Shown in pieces: positions 15,467 through 23,248 of a DNA stretch of 33,421 bases. The translations under genes were made by a program, and so were the position numbers. Within the stretch, counting starts at the first letter, position 1; every line of letters begins with the position of its first letter. Below the pieces are notes generated by a model. The model did not search any database, was not told where the DNA came from, and saw only the letters and a list, made by a program, of their open reading frames with translations. The stretch is taken from NCBI GenBank assembly GCA_035430965.1, contig DAOMHQ010000038.1:1-33421 (forward strand), read 5' to 3'. The stretch is from JAKPRU01 sp029568995. GTDB taxonomy: Bacteria; Hinthialibacterota; Hinthialibacteria; Hinthialibacterales; JAKPRU01.

Positions 15467-16195
15467 TCAATGTTTTCTCCAGGGAACCTTGGGATTTACC
15501 ATCTTCCTCTGAAACTCAAAACAGAGTTCCCCTCTCTCTTCTTTCAAAGGAAAGGGAATTCTGGCTGTCGGAGTCTCCGGAATTGGCTGAATACCGTTGG
15601 CGGTTGAAGTTTCAGCCTTCAAGCAATAGGGGATTTTGACTGTCAGGCGGATCTCTTTCTGTTCGATGGGGTCGAAGAATAGAAAACCGTAGTTGCGATT
15701 CCAGAGAGGTATCGTTCGTGGGGGAGAGAAATCCGAATACAGACCTTCTATTCGCTTATATGGGTACACCTTTTGGAATTCGTCCACCAGAACCGCCCGT
15801 TCCGGCTCGAAAGAGAGCCTGCCTGCCCCCCCAAAGCACTGCAAATAAAACGCAGTATAAGGCTTGTCGGTCATCGGAACTGCAGCGCAATCCCATCCGA
15901 AATAGTAGCAGGGGCCTTGTTCTGAAGATTCATCTACTTCGGAGGTTTTGTCGTCTCGACCAATCCGCCGAGTGACGATAAGGGGAGTAAGATGCACTTT
16001 TATCCCGTTGAATGACTGGACTGCGCATCTCATCCCAATCGTGGGCCATCCGAATGAATTCACGCATCGGCCGTCCGAGAACCAAGCCTCTTCCAGGGGA
16101 ACATCCTCAGGCGCGACATCCTCCTGCTGCTTTTCACAGGCCACACAAGCAATTCCGATGAAAATGAACAGACCTGCCAACCGATGAAGACTCAT
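15467..16195 (-). CDS. probable lipoprotein, hypothetical
   Basis: A 242-aa exported protein of unknown family. The N-terminus (MSLHRLAGLFIFIGIACVACEK) is a signal sequence ending in a cysteine with a degenerate lipobox; either Cys17 or Cys20 could be lipidated. The mature part starts with a polar EKQQEDVAPEDVP linker, then a beta-rich domain with paired cysteines (GRCVN, GMRCAV, GPCYYFGWDCAAV, LQCFGG) that may form disulfides. GGGAGG ends six bases before the ATG. It sits between the Gfo/Idh/MocA gene (84 bp upstream) and the aldehyde dehydrogenase gene, all on the minus strand. Confidence 0.7.
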   Translation of the reverse strand: MSLHRLAGLFIFIGIACVACEKQQEDVAPEDVPLEEAWFSDGRCVNSFGWPTIGMRCAVQSFNGIKVHLTPLIVTRRIGRDDKTSEVDESSEQGPCYYFGWDCAAVPMTDKPYTAFYLQCFGGAGRLSFEPERAVLVDEFQKVYPYKRIEGLYSDFSPPRTIPLWNRNYGFLFFDPIEQKEIRLTVKIPYCLKAETSTANGIQPIPETPTARIPFPLKEERGELCFEFQRKMVNPKVPWRKH

Positions 16196-16279
16196 GGCGC
16201 ACCTCCCGCAGACAATAACGATGGAATGCGCGAATCGTCACCCGGATGCCCTGTTCAGCCTGTCCCCTTCGGGAGACGG

Positions 16280-17530
16280 TTATTTCTTCGCGAACAGCTG
16301 ATCCGCGCCGTGGCCCTGCTGAATAGCCGGGACATATTTCTCCAATTCCTTTTGAACGGCGGCATTCGTGAGATCCAGCGTGCAGCCCTTTTCCGCCGCC
16401 ATGTACGCCGCCATCACCAACTTGGTGATCTCCAGCCCGTACCGCCAGTTCAGGAACGCATCCTTCCCGGCCAGGAATGCATCGGCGGCGTCGATGTTTT
16501 CATCGGTGTAGCCGTACAGATCCGCCTCATTGTGATGGACGGAGAGAAGCCCCCGGCTGGCGGTCGCTTTTTCGAGCGCGGCCTCCTGATCCGCAACGGC
16601 TTCCGCAGCGGCATCGCCAATGAAAATGGTCAGCGGTGAGATCAGCGTATTGATCTCAAAAGCGTATCCCGGTCCCATCCCATCCATGGACAGGCGCAGT
16701 CCCTGTTTCTCAAACATCCAGGAATTGGTGAACTGGGCTTTCACGAGCTGTTTTGTTTCCGGGTTCTTATAGGTAATCATGCCCGTGGCGAAATCCTCCG
16801 CCGGGGTCTTGGAATAATCCACGCCGCGATCTTTCAGGAGTTTCTCGCGCCACTTCGGTTGTCCCCATTTCAGCAGGCCGAGATCGGCGGAGACACGATA
16901 CGGCTGAAGAAACGTCAAGTCCTTGCCCAATGGAGTCAGTGTGTACCAGCCCACGGCGATGCTGTGGCAGCCCATATCGCAGAGCACGCCGCCGCCCTGC
17001 CGGGTGGGGTCCCAGAACCAGCCTTCATGCGGCCCGCCATGCTCTTCCGCGGATCGGGTGAGGGTCAGCGGTCCCATGGTGCGCTGCTGGGGCGCAAGCT
17101 GGGCCATCTGGATACGAATCGGTTTCATGTGAATCTGGTTCTCGAAATAGGCGGTTCGCAGGTTGACCGACTCGGCCAGTTTGACCAGTTTGCGAGCCTC
17201 CGCCACATTCCGGCCCAGGGGTTTTTCGCAGATCACTCCCTTCAGTTCCGCTCCCGCTTTCACCGCCGCGACGATCTCTTCCATGATCGCAATCCGGGTG
17301 TAGTTCGGGCAGTAAATGGCGACGGCGTCCACGTTTTTCGCCATCTCGGCGATATTGGGGTATACCTTTGCCTTGCCCAGTTCGTTGTCCCGCGCAAAAC
17401 GGGAGAGTTCTTCCGCGCCTTTGAGGGAAAAGACTCCGGCCAGTTCCATGTTCCGAACCTGTTTCATGGCAATTGCCTGGAAGTGGCCCAGAAATCCTGC
17501 GCCGATCATGCCGATTCGAAGTTTTTTCAT
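16280..17530 (-). CDS. Gfo/Idh/MocA family oxidoreductase
   Basis: A 416-aa NAD(P)-dependent dehydrogenase expected to act on a sugar, sugar acid or inositol-like substrate. The N-terminal Rossmann fold begins at once (KKLRIGMIGAGFLGHF), with the AVAIYCPNYTRIA strand-turn and the conserved CEKPLGRNVAEA (about 102), where the Lys is catalytic in the family. The second domain has GGGVLCDMGCHSIAV (about 184), giving the usual Asp and His of the active site. There is no Tat signal or membrane span, so it is cytosolic. A very good ribosome site (GGAGGA, five bases) supports ATG 17530. It probably heads a three-gene run with the lipoprotein and aldehyde dehydrogenase genes; upstream lies a 400-bp repeat-rich gap. 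Confidence 0.9.
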   Translation of the reverse strand: MKKLRIGMIGAGFLGHFQAIAMKQVRNMELAGVFSLKGAEELSRFARDNELGKAKVYPNIAEMAKNVDAVAIYCPNYTRIAIMEEIVAAVKAGAELKGVICEKPLGRNVAEARKLVKLAESVNLRTAYFENQIHMKPIRIQMAQLAPQQRTMGPLTLTRSAEEHGGPHEGWFWDPTRQGGGVLCDMGCHSIAVGWYTLTPLGKDLTFLQPYRVSADLGLLKWGQPKWREKLLKDRGVDYSKTPAEDFATGMITYKNPETKQLVKAQFTNSWMFEKQGLRLSMDGMGPGYAFEINTLISPLTIFIGDAAAEAVADQEAALEKATASRGLLSVHHNEADLYGYTDENIDAADAFLAGKDAFLNWRYGLEITKLVMAAYMAAEKGCTLDLTNAAVQKELEKYVPAIQQGHGADQLFAKK

Positions 17531-17616
17531 GTCTGTCCTCCGTTTATGATGTACTTTTTACAGTGTCTCGTTGGTGAACTGCTTTTTGCTGTATTGCCGC
17601 GACACCGGCTGACTTC

Positions 17617-17731
17617 CTGGATTCCGGCTTTCGCCGGAATGACGCCGGTCGGAGGCAATTCCTCTATTGCCTGCCTTTCATGAATCCCCTTACACCTCTC
17701 TCCCGTCATTCCGGCGAAAGCCGGAATCCAG
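17617..17731. repeat. inverted pair of a 27-nt repeat, family R6
   Basis: A 27-nt unit with the palindromic core ATTCCGGC..TTT..GCCGGAAT type (ATTCCGGCTTTCGCCGGAAT) at 17617-17643 is repeated exactly, inverted, at 17705-17731. The 61 bp between contain nothing recognisable. Both units are also self-complementary, so several alternative hairpins are possible. The unit is of a type known from many proteobacterial and candidate-phylum genomes. Confidence 0.9.
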
Positions 17732-17746
17732 GGTCCGGACTCTTCC

Positions 17747-17779
17747 CCCTCTCCCTCCGGGAGAGGGTTTGGGTGAGGG
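17747..17779 (+). repeat. palindromic repeat family R5, intergenic copy
   Basis: Core arms CCCTCTCCC / GGGAGAGGG around TCC at 17747-17767, then TTTGGGTGAGGG. It is the exact reverse complement of the core at 12518-12538. It lies in the gap 17531-17929, which otherwise holds R6 and the promoter of the next gene. Confidence 0.88.
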
Positions 17780-17868
17780 TCTTATCGGGGTGGCACCGGC
17801 ATCTTGCCGGTAAGCGATTTTAGCCGATTCACCCGCCACGATGTGAGGGGAATGGGCGGCTTTCCAGT

Positions 17869-17897
17869 GTGAAACGTATTCGACAATCCTCTATAAT
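17869..17897 (+). promoter_or_regulatory. sigma-70-type promoter for the ADP-ribosylglycohydrolase gene
   Basis: A perfect -10 box TATAAT at 17892-17897, a 17-bp spacer and a 4/6 -35 box GTGAAA at 17869-17874. The expected transcript starts near 17904. A strong ribosome site AGGAG (17919-17923) follows, six bases before the ATG, giving a short leader of about 26 nt. Confidence 0.7.
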
Positions 17898-17929
17898 TGG
17901 AACATCTCGAAGGCTCACAGGAGAATGCC

Positions 17930-19234
17930 ATGACAGCGCCGGATGATCTTGCTGCTCGATTCAATGAATTCCGCGACTGGCTTGCGTTTCGCCAGGAACA
18001 GGGGTGCAACACCGGCCCCCTGCAAAGGAAAGCATCGGACAGCCTGTCCGCATGGATTTCCGAGGCGGAGACACTCAAACCGGGCAAGCCATCTCTGAAT
18101 ACCGAGCTGGACGACTGGGACACGATTCGCGTGTGCCGCCTACGGGGAAAGCGACGGTATTCCCTGGAAATCTCCGATGCGGAATTGGAAGACAAGCTGC
18201 TGGGAGCCTGGCTGGGTCGTGCTGCCGGTTGCATTTTAGGAATCCCCTGTGAAGGAATGACCAAATCGGAAATCCGCTCTGTCTGCAAAGCCCTCGGACA
18301 GCGATATCCCTTGAGCGGATATTGGGAACAGGACCCCAAGCCGCACCTTGCCGATATCCGTCACTACGGGCTGACACCGCGACGGAATTTCCTGGCGAAG
18401 AATTTGAAACGCATTGGAACGGATGACGATCTGACCTATACGCTGTTGGGCTTGCTGATCCTGGAGGAATTCGGGCCGGATTTCACATCCGAGGATGTGG
18501 GTCGGGCCTGGTTGAAGTATCTTCCGGTGGCCTGCACTGCGGAGCACGTGGCCCTTGAGAATCTCCGGCGCGGGATTTCGCCACCTGAAACCGCCGACTG
18601 CGGCAACCCTTATGCGTACTGGATCGGAGCGGCGATTCGAAGCGATCCATGGGGATACGCCGCGCCGGGCCAGCCGGAAAAGGCGGCGGAATTTGCCTAC
18701 CGGGATGCGGTGATCAGCCATCGTGGAGTGGGCATTCATGCGGAAATGTATTTCAGTGCGGCCATAGCACTGGCGTTTGTGGTGAATGATCCCGTCGAAG
18801 TCTGCAAGGCGGCGTTGAAAGAAATCCCGAAGAACTGCCGTTTCTCTCAGACCGTTCAAGAAACGCTTCGCTGGTGCCGATACGATGAGAACTGGGATAC
18901 GACCACGAATCGGATTCTGGACAAGTATGCCGATATGAGCGGCGTGCACTCCATCAACAATGCCGCTCTGACCGTCGCCGGACTTTATTATGGTCGAAAG
19001 GATTTCGGAGATACCATCGGGTTGACCGTCATGGGCGGATGGGATACCGATTGCACTGCCGCAACAGCCGGATCTATTCTGGGCGCTATCCTGGGAGCAA
19101 AGGGCCTTCCGAAAAAGTGGATTGTGTCCCTTGGTGTGCAGGCGGAGAGTTACCTGGTGGGAAAGCGAATCTGGAGATCGGAGGACATTGCGCGTCGATT
19201 CCTCAGAATCGCCAAAAGTGTGCGGGCGGAATGA
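17930..19234 (+). CDS. ADP-ribosylglycohydrolase (DraG/ARH) family protein
   Basis: A 434-aa protein of the family that removes ADP-ribose from proteins or small molecules using two magnesium ions. ATG 17930 is set by AGGAG six bases upstream. Residues 1-85 are a helical N-terminal extension with no family match I can name. The domain starts at LEDKLLGAWLGRAAGCILG (about 88). Metal-binding motifs are visible: GTDDDLTYT (about 164), a central GIHAEMYFSAAIALAF helix (about 269), and near the end GGWDTDCTAATAGSILGA (about 367), where two Asp residues coordinate metal. This makes it probably active. Many family members in such genomes are annotated only by domain; target unknown. No ADP-ribosyltransferase gene is nearby. 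Confidence 0.88.
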   Translation: MTAPDDLAARFNEFRDWLAFRQEQGCNTGPLQRKASDSLSAWISEAETLKPGKPSLNTELDDWDTIRVCRLRGKRRYSLEISDAELEDKLLGAWLGRAAGCILGIPCEGMTKSEIRSVCKALGQRYPLSGYWEQDPKPHLADIRHYGLTPRRNFLAKNLKRIGTDDDLTYTLLGLLILEEFGPDFTSEDVGRAWLKYLPVACTAEHVALENLRRGISPPETADCGNPYAYWIGAAIRSDPWGYAAPGQPEKAAEFAYRDAVISHRGVGIHAEMYFSAAIALAFVVNDPVEVCKAALKEIPKNCRFSQTVQETLRWCRYDENWDTTTNRILDKYADMSGVHSINNAALTVAGLYYGRKDFGDTIGLTVMGGWDTDCTAATAGSILGAILGAKGLPKKWIVSLGVQAESYLVGKRIWRSEDIARRFLRIAKSVRAE

Positions 19235-19269
19235 CAGGTTGCTCCTCCTATGAAAGATCCCGCATGTTC

Positions 19270-19433
19270 GTCATTGCGAACGACAGAAAAAGCTGGGCGC
19301 TTGGATGAGATTTCTTCCTTCAGTCGAAATGACAGGCCCATTGTCATTCCGAACGAATGTGAGGAATCTCAACAAGGCCTGAGATCGCCACGTCGCCGCC
19401 CTTCGCAGACTCCGGGCGGCTCCTCGCGATGAC
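19270..19433. repeat. two adjacent copies of dispersed repeat family R1
   Basis: A short copy (19270-19332, GTCATTGCGAACGA to GAAATGAC) is followed 10 bp later by a 91-bp copy (19343-19433, GTCATTCCGAACGA to CGCGATGAC). The longer one, reversed, matches 12749-12857 across most of its length. The gap 19235-19579 holds these and no gene. No promoter or ribosome site was found just before the tldD-like gene. Confidence 0.85.
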
Positions 19434-19579
19434 GTGGATGTGCACGTTCTCTCAGGTGAGCGAGATTTCACGAAAGACACGAACGCTTTTTCTTTTTGGC
19501 AGTTGGCGATACATTCTTGCGGCTGAACGCAATTCATATCAGGTTTCATCACGTTCCCATTCCCACGGATTCAACAAAC

Positions 19580-21040
19580 ATGTCCATAGAGAATCTCATT
19601 AAGTCCGAAGCGCAGATGCTGGAGATTGCCGACGCGCTGGCGGACCGTCTGCCGAAGGACGAGGACGCAGTCGCCCGGTATCGGCAGGTTGTGTTCGAGA
19701 GTATGCACACTGATCATGGCCGCAGGAATATCAACCATTGCGGCCTTTCGGCCACCTACAACGTGGAGAATCTGTCGAATAACACGTACTCCTCCATTCA
19801 AGGCGAAGAACTCTTTCCGCACACCTTGGATGATTTCGAGCGTTGGCGGGAACGAAATGAAGTGCCGTTTGTGTTCACTCGAAAAGGCATCCCACTTCCG
19901 ATGGAACGCTCGACACACTGGATTCAGCCGCCCTCGAATTACGATTTTTGGGATGGGGAACTGACCGAGTTCACAAAGCATCATCCGGGGGACCGGATTA
20001 CCCGCGAGTTTGCCGTGGAACAGGTGATTACGGTCAACGGTCGCGGCGGGCTGGTAATTGAATCCAGACCGTTCCTTGCGATTTTTTACCGGCACGGGTA
20101 TGACCCGCTGACCGTTTCGCGGAATATGGGTGTGTATGTCGAATCGGAGGAGGACGTCCGCCGATTTCCCATCCTCTTGAAATACTTGCCCGATCCGACT
20201 CCGGACCGGCGACTTCGTAGTGCCCAATCGTTCTCGGAGGCATTCGACCGGCTGATTCAGCTTAGCCCGGTTCGCCATGAGGATCTGCAATCCGTGGGGC
20301 TTCCGGATGTCCTGACCCATGATGTCATTATGCTGAATGGCGTGCCGGTCCATGAGATTTTCGGGCATCAATTTGAGGAGCCGGTGTATCCTCTCCAGGT
20401 CGGGCAACGGTCGCTGTTTCCGGTGGGAAAGAATGTCCAGAATCCTTCGCTGGTCTTGCAGGATAATCCCCACCAGACCGTGGAGGGCTATTCGGTCTGC
20501 GGTTCATTTCATTTTGATGCCTATGGCAGGCCCTCTGCGTCCAAGACGCATATTTGCGACTCCGTGGTTCAGGAGCACCTGGGAAGCGAGTATGTGGATC
20601 TCAAGAATCTGGAAGGATTCCTGGGAATTACCGAAAGCCAGGCGGTTGGCAGCGCACGACAGGGAGATGACGGATCGTTCCCGCAGGGACGAATGTCCTG
20701 CACGGTTCTCGATGGAACCGTAGAGGATATCGACTGGAGTGGCAAGGTGATTATGGTCCCGCACAATGGATACGTGGTGGACGGCTCGTTTTTCAAAGTC
20801 CATTCCTGCGAATGCTACGTGCTGAACGGTTCGGGCGAGCCGGAGCGGGTGGGGCCGCTGGAGGGAAGCCGCGCGGTGTACGATGCCATCATGGGGATGC
20901 ACCTGATTCCCGGACGGACGCATCATATCGGCTCATGCAGCAAACCCAATGTCCTGGACGGAGGCTCCGAGACGGAAGTCGCCGTATCCTTTCTGGTCAA
21001 TAATCAACTCTGGGAACGACTCACCATCCGGCCGTTGTGA
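19580..21040 (+). CDS. tldD: TldD/PmbA family metalloprotease
   Basis: A 486-aa cytosolic zinc protease of the TldD type. Known members process peptides such as microcin B17 or the CcdA antitoxin and clear unfolded peptides; TldD normally works as a heterodimer with TldE/PmbA. The zinc motif HEIFGHQFEEP (HExxxH, about residue 256) is present, followed by VEGYSVCGSFHFDAYGRP (about 303) and a late cysteine in HHIGSCSKPNVLDGG (about 453) that fits the third zinc ligand. The N-terminal domain (RLPKDEDAVARYRQVVF) is also typical. ATG 19580 gives the natural start, though no Shine-Dalgarno sequence precedes it. The partner tldE/pmbA is not adjacent. The glutamates and spacing are intact, so I expect it to be active. 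Confidence 0.88.
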   Translation: MSIENLIKSEAQMLEIADALADRLPKDEDAVARYRQVVFESMHTDHGRRNINHCGLSATYNVENLSNNTYSSIQGEELFPHTLDDFERWRERNEVPFVFTRKGIPLPMERSTHWIQPPSNYDFWDGELTEFTKHHPGDRITREFAVEQVITVNGRGGLVIESRPFLAIFYRHGYDPLTVSRNMGVYVESEEDVRRFPILLKYLPDPTPDRRLRSAQSFSEAFDRLIQLSPVRHEDLQSVGLPDVLTHDVIMLNGVPVHEIFGHQFEEPVYPLQVGQRSLFPVGKNVQNPSLVLQDNPHQTVEGYSVCGSFHFDAYGRPSASKTHICDSVVQEHLGSEYVDLKNLEGFLGITESQAVGSARQGDDGSFPQGRMSCTVLDGTVEDIDWSGKVIMVPHNGYVVDGSFFKVHSCECYVLNGSGEPERVGPLEGSRAVYDAIMGMHLIPGRTHHIGSCSKPNVLDGGSETEVAVSFLVNNQLWERLTIRPL

Positions 21041-21076
21041 CTATCATTCAGCCACGTGAGGCAATTTGCGCAGAAT

Positions 21077-21134
21077 CCTCTCCCCCAAGTTGGGGGGAGA
21101 CACAAAGCGGCTTGAATTTACTGGACTTATCAAC
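21077..21134 (-). repeat. dispersed repeat family R3, copy C
   Basis: On the minus strand it reads GTTGATAAGTCCAGTAAATT, then CTTTGTGTCTCCCCCC and the core CCCCCAACTTGGGGGAGAGG, matching copies at 2761-2819 and 24538-24586. It begins 36 nt after the tldD-like stop codon. Confidence 0.85.
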
Positions 21135-21207
21135 AAGACTATGCGGCAAATCGACAGCCTTTTCCCGCTTGACGCAACTCGATAAACCCTCTCATCGAAA
21201 AAAATAT

Positions 21208-21236
21208 CTGACACTGAATTGAAATTATGATATATT
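21208..21236 (+). promoter_or_regulatory. sigma-70-type promoter for the secreted glycosidase operon
   Basis: CTGACA (5/6 to the -35 consensus) at 21208-21213, a 17-bp spacer and TATATT (5/6 to the -10 consensus) at 21231-21236. Transcription would begin near 21243, about 415 nt before the start codon at 21659. Confidence 0.65.
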
Positions 21237-21242
21237 CCTCAT

Positions 21243-21658
21243 ACAGGGTGAGGGAATGATCTCCCCTGATTGTTGTTCCGAACGAATCTGCGGTGATTCG
21301 TTTTATCTGTAGGACTGTCATGTTATTTCGCTCGTGGCGAGCGCACGAGAGACGAATATGTCAGGGTATGCGATGTCTGTAATATCGGGGTTTCAGTACC
21401 GGATGGAGCAATCCCGGGAAGGGATCTTCCAGGTCAGCGGGAGATTGTCTTGCCCGAAAATTGAATCCTCCTCCCTGACCTTGGGATCTTGCCCGATTCC
21501 TCAATACATAGACAATCTGCACCAGCGTTTATTCGGATATGTCCGTCGATCTATTTTAAGCCCCCCCCCCCCCAAGTGCCTGAAAGATGTGGAGATTCCG
21601 GGGGACATCTGTGCCCCGGTTCTCGTATTCCATCAATGGAGGAACAGGAGGAATGAAC
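21243..21658 (+). other. long untranslated leader with hairpins
   Basis: Between the promoter and the glycosidase start codon there is no convincing gene. Two structures stand out. An 8-bp stem AACGAATC/GATTCGTT with loop TGCGGT (21281-21302) ends in TTTTAT, like a weak intrinsic terminator. A second site, CGCTCG-TGG-CGAGCG (21329-21343), competes with CTCGTG (21331-21336) pairing to CACGAG (21344-21349), so the two helices exclude each other. A run of 13 C lies at 21561-21573. The layout would suit attenuation or an RNA switch, but no known riboswitch consensus was recognised. Confidence 0.4.
21561..21573 (+). repeat. homopolymer tract of 13 C
   Basis: Thirteen consecutive C, 86 nt upstream of the glycosidase start codon, in the leader. 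The longest homopolymer noticed in the window. It does not fuse an upstream frame to the glycosidase when its length changes, because a TGA at 21581 closes that frame. It may affect leader structure, or be a sequencing or assembly artefact. Confidence 0.9.
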
Positions 21659-23191
21659 ATGTGTGCAAGTTCGTGTCGGTCGGGCAGAAGGACTACGAGG
21701 TCGGTTGGATTGCTGACCATCACTGCGTGCCTTTTTGTCTCTATGCTAGCTCATGGGACGCCCCATGGCCCGGAGACAAAATGTTTCCCGTTCTCGACCA
21801 AGAAGAACGGTGACTTGAATTACAAGTGGTTCCCTATCGGTTGGAGTGTCTTTGCGCATGATGTGGGGGATGGAAACGATCCTTACGAGCAAGATTGGGA
21901 AAACGGGACAGTTGAGTATCTGCACTCAGAACAGGAAATGTACTGGATAAACTGTCTTTACCTGGAGCCGTTGAATAATTATGAGGCTTGGGGGCTGCCT
22001 GTGCAACGATGGAGATCCGACCAATGGACCACAACAGCGACTTACGAGCGAATGCTGGATGCTCTTGAGACGAAGAGGATACAGACCAGCGGTGTATACG
22101 ATTTCAAGGCTCTGGCGGCCATCTCCACCATCGCGATACCAACTCCAACCCAATACCAGATGAACTCGCCTGGAACCTGGCGGGACTTCCCAGAGGATAA
22201 CGGGGTTTCTTCGGATATCCCGGCGAGCAACCTGGAGATTTTCGAACACAGAATCAATTACCTTGAAGACAAACCGCAGCTGGTCGGCTGGATACTGGCC
22301 AACGAACCGTATGGCGGTAAGGGAGCAGAGGACGCCGGACGTCGTGATGCTGTCCACACAGATCTGCTTTTTCTGAGGGGCACAATGGAGAGTGAGGACG
22401 ACAACAGCGCCGATCATCCCATTCATGCGACCCTACGAAGCTATGGAAACTACTTCAATGTCGATGCGAACAAGAATCCGATCGCTCCGCCAAGCAGTTG
22501 GTTGGACGATCTTAACGTCGCGGATGTGGTACATGACGATCTATACAATGTTGATTATTTCTCGCCCAATAACGTTGGCCTTATTGAAGCAGTACGGAGA
22601 ACCCAGGCGGCGATGACCTATCTCCTTGACCCGGCACCGGGCATGCCTACCTACGATGATGATATCCACGCATGGCTGCTTCATTCTCAAGGAATGTATA
22701 TGGCATGCGCAAATCCGCAATACGAAGAAGAGTATGGCTATCTTCACGAGGAACAGCTGCGTTATGTCAATTATGCCGCCTGGATTAACGGGGCGCAGGG
22801 TGCGATGTTCTGGCTTCTTTCCAAGTCCAATACAACAGCCTTTCCGCGAGCAAAGAAGATCTCCTATGAAGCCCATCTTGTCTCCGAGTATTTAATGGAG
22901 CCTGATGCCGGCATTGCCGCCACCATCACAAGCACAGAGGGTGACGAGACAGTGCAATTCATTCTCCGAAGGCACCCGGATTATCAGGACCAGGTGCTGA
23001 TTATGATCTGCAACAATACAGACGAGGAAGCCGATATTTGGGTCTACTTCCCACAGAGTTGTGAAATCCAGCAAGTCGAACAGCTGGTTCAATCGTATCA
23101 ATGGAGCTGCATTGTCTATTCGGATCGAATCAACATTGGGATGGGGCCATGGAAGGCACGGGCATTTATATTGCACGTGGACGAGGATTAG
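21659..23191 (+). CDS. secreted glycoside hydrolase-like protein (clan GH-A TIM barrel)
   Basis: A 510-aa exported protein. AGGAGG at 21646-21651 is seven bases from ATG 21659, so I chose that over the ATG six bases earlier. The N-terminus (MCASSCRSGRRTTRS then GLLTITACLFVSMLAHG) is a signal peptide with a long basic start. The barrel follows: FPIGWSVFAHDVG (strand 1), YWINCLYLEP, then LVGWILANEPYGGKG (about 230), which has the Asn-Glu-Pro of the acid/base strand in clan GH-A, and later YVNYAAWINGAQGAMFW (about 385) where strand 8 is expected. The C-terminal about 90 residues (QVLIMICNNTDEEADIWVYF) look like a small beta-sandwich. Substrate unknown. The next gene follows after 57 bp. Confidence 0.72.
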   Translation: MCASSCRSGRRTTRSVGLLTITACLFVSMLAHGTPHGPETKCFPFSTKKNGDLNYKWFPIGWSVFAHDVGDGNDPYEQDWENGTVEYLHSEQEMYWINCLYLEPLNNYEAWGLPVQRWRSDQWTTTATYERMLDALETKRIQTSGVYDFKALAAISTIAIPTPTQYQMNSPGTWRDFPEDNGVSSDIPASNLEIFEHRINYLEDKPQLVGWILANEPYGGKGAEDAGRRDAVHTDLLFLRGTMESEDDNSADHPIHATLRSYGNYFNVDANKNPIAPPSSWLDDLNVADVVHDDLYNVDYFSPNNVGLIEAVRRTQAAMTYLLDPAPGMPTYDDDIHAWLLHSQGMYMACANPQYEEEYGYLHEEQLRYVNYAAWINGAQGAMFWLLSKSNTTAFPRAKKISYEAHLVSEYLMEPDAGIAATITSTEGDETVQFILRRHPDYQDQVLIMICNNTDEEADIWVYFPQSCEIQQVEQLVQSYQWSCIVYSDRINIGMGPWKARAFILHVDED

Positions 23192-23248
23192 GTCTGAAGG
23201 AATCGAAATCGGATGAATCAGTACACCTCACCAGAAGGGAGAAGGAAC

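Noticed and set aside
21358..21813. Possible gene starting at ATG 21358 and crossing the C13 tract
   Set aside because: It overlaps the signal peptide of the glycosidase in another frame, has no family features and includes the poly-C; a one-base change in the tract does not join it to the glycosidase because of a TGA at 21581.
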